From: Panax quinquefolius
Lineage: Eukaryota; Streptophyta; Magnoliopsida; Apiales; Araliaceae
Direction of reading: 5' to 3'
NCBI GenBank assembly: GCA_020205615.1
Contig: CM035161.1
Location: forward strand, 3,960,526-4,024,525
DNA: 64,000 bases
The notes beneath the pieces are model-generated. The model worked only from the letters and a program-made list of their open reading frames with translations, had not been told where the DNA came from and did not search any database. The translations under genes were made by a program, and so were the position numbers. Positions 60,516-64,000 of this stretch are shown one piece after another (the stretch's first letter is position 1; each line of letters opens with the position of its first letter).

Positions 60516-61158
60516 CTAAATGAAGTGGCATGGCTGGACCTTTTTCATTAAAATGAATTCCAAAAGTTGGGAAGCACATCTAGTGTTATTATGTGAGAGT
60601 CTTAGTAGGTTAATCCGTTTTTTCATTCCAGCATTTTAACTGTTTTTTGACATTTGTTATTATGCTTGAATACTTTTACTCTTTCACAAATTCAAAGCTT
60701 TCTGCTCTTTTTACCTAATACGCTTCAAAGGGAAATTGAAAATTCTCAGTTCATATATACCTGGAGCCTCTATGTAATTGGGAAGAAAAGTTGATGTTTA
60801 TTGTTGGATGAGGTTGCATACCGTGGTGGTTATTACTTTTTAAGACTAATTATTGACGCAGCTTTACTGTTCGTAGTACGTAGAGAAGCCGGAGGCGGAG
60901 ATGTTTCAAATGAGGCCCCTGTATTGTTCTGCTGAAAATACAATTGATTAATTTTTTGAAATATTATTTCCCAAAAATTGTTAAAGCTTTAGTCACGTCG
61001 TTACGAGGCTTTTAGGTGCAATCAAGCTAATATTTGCTCTGTATTTATAACTTTTTTTATCTTAGTAATTAAATTTTTCATCAAGCACTCTTCTTTTACT
61101 GTCATTTGGATCCCACATATTGTATGATTTACTAAAATGTTGGTGTTTTTAAGTGCAG
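60516..61158 (+). other. Remaining intron 1 of the ABC1K gene
   Basis: No gene is seen. The stretch ends with a usual acceptor (TTTTTAAGTGCAG) before the first recognisable ABC1K coding sequence. Confidence 0.45.
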
Positions 61159-63831
61159 ATTTTTGGCATTGGCAATGTTAGTAGGGCTGCACATTCCCTT
61201 TTCCAAACCTCAAAAGCCAGTAACTTACATTGGTATAAAAGTGGGACAACATGTGCATATGGGATCCCTTACTCGTTGTGCAGATTGTTTTCACGATATA
61301 AAATATCTAATAGTAGGCTTACTTCTTGTGTGTCATATGAAATAAAAGAGAGTTTGCGAAATAATGGAGGTTCTAATAACTTTAATTTTATTTTTGCAAG
61401 CAATAAAATATCGTCTCATGCTCAAATTGCTTGGAAAAGACTTTCTCACATTTGTTCCTACAATGGACTAATTCTACCTCCAATAAGTAGGATTGCTTGT
61501 GCAGTGAGTCTTGCTTTGACACGGTCGCACCTGGTTGCTCCTGGTATTTTTGCCTTGATTGTTGGGGAGCTAGCTTGGACAGATAGAACATGGGCAGAGG
61601 CGGAGGCGGAGGGTTTTCCCTCAAAGGATACACTGTACATGCATGCACAAGATGGGCAGGTTTACTTGACTTCATTCGTATTCACACTTTTAGAGGGTTT
61701 GATATTGTTTCTCAGAGCAATATATTTAGCAATTTTATTCTCACCTTGCATTGCTATGGCTCCATTTGCGGATTCTTTTGGCATCGAATTCAGGAAGATA
61801 TGGCTTCGTCTTGTCCATCTTACATTAGAAAAATCAGGTCCTGCATTTATTAAATGGGGTCAGTGGGCAGCTACAAGACCAGATCTTTTCCCCAGCGATC
61901 TGTGCTCTAAGCTTGCAGAACTTCAGACCAAAGCACCAGCACATGGCTATGACTACACAAGAAGAACTATTGAAACAGCATTTGGCCGAAAGCTTCCTGA
62001 AATTTTTGAAAAGTTTGAAGAAAAACCTGTAGCATCTGGAAGTATCGCTCAAGTTCATCGAGCTACTTTAAAGTTCCGATATCGTGGGCAACATATTAGT
62101 CCTATTCTCGTTGCTGTAAAGGTTAGACATCCGGGAGTTGGTGAATCAATCAAAAGGGATTTCATTTTAATAAATTTCTTTGTGAAACTTTCAAAGATCA
62201 TCCCCACTTTGAAATGGTTGAGACTGGATGAAAGTATACAGCAGTTTGCTGGCTTCATGATGTCTCAAGTTGATCTTGCGAGGGAGGCAGCTAATTTGAG
62301 TCGTTTCACTTACAATTTCCGCAGATGGAAGGATGTCTCATTTCCAAAGCCTCTATACCCATTGGTGCATCCTGCTGTTTTAGTGGAAACTTACGAGCAT
62401 GGTGAAAGTATTCTGCACTATGTTGATGAGTTAGAAGGACATGAGCCTATTAAAAGTGGGCTTGCTCACATTGGGAGTCATGCACTTCTCAAGATGCTAC
62501 TGGTAGTGATTTTCATTTTCCAAGTTGAAATTTTTGTGTGTTAAAAGTTATGATGTCCTAATTGTCGTTCTTGTGGCAGCACATTTTGCTTTGTTGTTTT
62601 TTACCTCCTTATTGGGACATTATAGTGCGATAGTTGAAATTTATAAAAATATTATAGCAACATAGTTTGATGATTTTTCTTTACTCTACTTACTTTTAAT
62701 TAAATTTCCAGGCTGGCAATTTGTTAAATTGTTGCTCTTTTCATGTATTTTAATTTCCAGGTTGACAATTTTATCCACGCGGACATGCATCCAGGAAATA
62801 TTCTTGTTAGGGTTTCTCAAAGGAAAGCTCCATCTAAAGGGCTGTTTAAATCTAGGCCTCATGTCATTTTCCTTGGATTTAGGCATGACTGCTGAACTTT
62901 CCAAAAATGATCGAGTCAATCTATTGGAGTTCTTTAAGGCTGTGGCACTAAGGGATGGTCGCTCTGCAGCAGAATGCACTCTCAAGTTATCCAAACAACA
63001 GAACTGCCCAAACCCAGCAGCTTTTATTAAGGTAATTCTATGCAAGCCTATCACGTGTTTCTGTCATGAAAGCTATTCCTGGTTAATTGTGAATAATGAC
63101 TAAGCTGGGTTTGTTGTTTAACTATTTGTTCAACAGTTTCCTATTTTCCTTTTAAGGTATTGTGGAAGAAACACTTCAAATATCTGGTCATGAACAGAGA
63201 CCACTCATCCTCACAATTTTTAATGTTCTTTGAAGTTCTTACCATGCATGTGATATATAAGAGGTTGAGTTTGCATTAACAGGGGAAATTGACTTGGTAT
63301 TCAAATGCAATGGCCAATGATATATAAGAGTTTAGCCTATTCCTGCACCGTTTGTCTTTCTCCTAGTCCACGTATGGGTGATCAGGGCTGGAGAAAAATT
63401 TCAAATATGTATGAATAGATTAGTGCACTCATTTGTTTTATTGCTATCTGGTGTTTGCTTGTTCTTGAGTTTAGTCCATGCTCATGAAGATAAAGGTAAG
63501 GCATATTACAAAGCCTAACCCAACTGAGGTTACATCCCTTAATATACTTTGCAGCATTTTAATACATACTCCCTCCCGTTCCAAAATATTTGATCATTAG
63601 TAAGTAGCTTTAAAAGAATCGCTGTCATGTAGTTGTTTTCTTTCCAGTTTATGAGAGATTTTACTGCTTTACCAGGATGTGGAGAGATCTTTTGTATTAT
63701 GGGGTTCTACTGAAGGTAATTTCATTCATCCTGCTGACTGCATGCATGAATTGCTTGAGCAAGTTAGGCGTCACAGAGTTAATATCGACGGCAATGTATG
63801 CACTGTGATGGTAACCACTTTGGTTTTGGAG
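61159..63831 (+). CDS. ABC1K/UbiB-family atypical kinase (partial, apparent frameshift)
   Basis: Coding exons are 61159-62502, 62761-63031 and 63676-63831; further exons lie beyond the window. Family-specific features are present. They are the KxGQ motif (FIKWGQWAATRPDLFP, about residue 230 from the exon 2 start) and the SGSIAQVH loop (about 293). VAVKVRHPG with the ATP-site Lys (about 317), the helix-C Glu region (DLAREAANL) and the catalytic HADMHPGN follow. ABC1K proteins act in mitochondria or plastids in quinone and lipid metabolism. Which organelle is not decided here, but the Arg/Ser-rich, acid-poor N-terminus fits an organelle presequence. Exon 3 is 271 nt. One G too many in CCTTGGATTT (62875-62876) shifts the frame exactly at the DFG-equivalent (LDLGMTAEL is read only in the next frame). 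Downstream sequence (ELSKNDRVNLLEFFKAVALR, NPAAFIK; then HPADCMHELLEQVRRHRVNI) is well conserved. A sequencing error or a recent mutation are both possible. Confidence 0.85.
63555..63600. repeat. Truncated MITE end in ABC1K intron
   Basis: TACTCCCTCCCGTTCC..AAATATTTGATC resembles the CTCCCTCCGTTCC end common to Stowaway-type MITEs. No partner end is seen in the intron. Confidence 0.4.
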
Positions 63832-64000
63832 GTATATTCTGGGAATCGTTTTGTATATTGCCATTAGTTCTACCACGATGTAATACTATCACTAAGAAAA
63901 GAATATGATTTAGGTTTGTGCCTGTGAACATTTTCACAAATATTTTCTTGCGCTTTAGATCTCACCATTTTGAGGATGTAAAATTTAAGTTTCTACTATT

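Overview
The window looks like nuclear DNA from a flowering plant, most likely a eudicot. It is AT-rich and carries long (TA)n tracts, spliced genes with GT..AG introns, plant-lineage LTR retrotransposons and MITEs, and plant gene families (R2R3-MYB, DUF3774 wound-responsive protein, S-domain receptor kinase, plant ABC1K/UbiB kinase). The species cannot be named from the sequence. Nothing bacterial is present.

Positions 1-27171 form one nest of retrotransposons. The outer element (called Gyp-1 here) is a minus-strand Ty3/gypsy chromovirus whose left LTR is cut by the window edge. A plus-strand Ty1/copia element (Copia-1, 709-21362) is inserted just inside that LTR, flanked by the 5-bp duplication ATTTC. 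The 3' LTR of Copia-1 is split by a minus-strand, large-LTR, almost coding-free element (Gyp-2, 8139-19645), flanked by the duplication AATGA. One LTR of Gyp-2 contains an inverted 1.4-kb piece of the same LTR plus a direct duplication of about 1 kb. Between 27.2 and 32.3 kb lie an unidentified decayed coding-like region and two plus-strand LTR fragments of the Gyp family.

At 32.8-38.0 kb a minus-strand gene for a DUF3774 wound-responsive protein is interrupted at its very first codons by a Tat-type gypsy element (Tat-1, 33096-38002, duplication ACTAC). The LTR next to the gene body supplies an in-frame ATG, giving a chimeric LTR-gene reading frame. A Stowaway-like MITE follows. A third large-LTR gypsy element (Gyp-3, 39247-47625) sits inside another MITE. 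Two palindromic MITEs lying between (TA)n microsatellites come next.

The right third is gene-bearing. An intact three-exon R2R3-MYB gene (52056-53626) is followed by an ABC1K/UbiB-type atypical kinase gene that runs off the right edge. Its probable 14-nt first coding exon is at 54951 and its main exons start at 61159. The long first intron carries, on the opposite strand, two decayed S-domain receptor-kinase pseudogenes and several MITEs. The ABC1K frame is broken by an apparent one-base insertion in its DFG-equivalent motif.

Repeat copies in this window differ from each other mostly by small indels at CG and CNG sites. That pattern suggests base-calling error at methylated cytosines as well as real decay, so single-base frame breaks should be read with caution.
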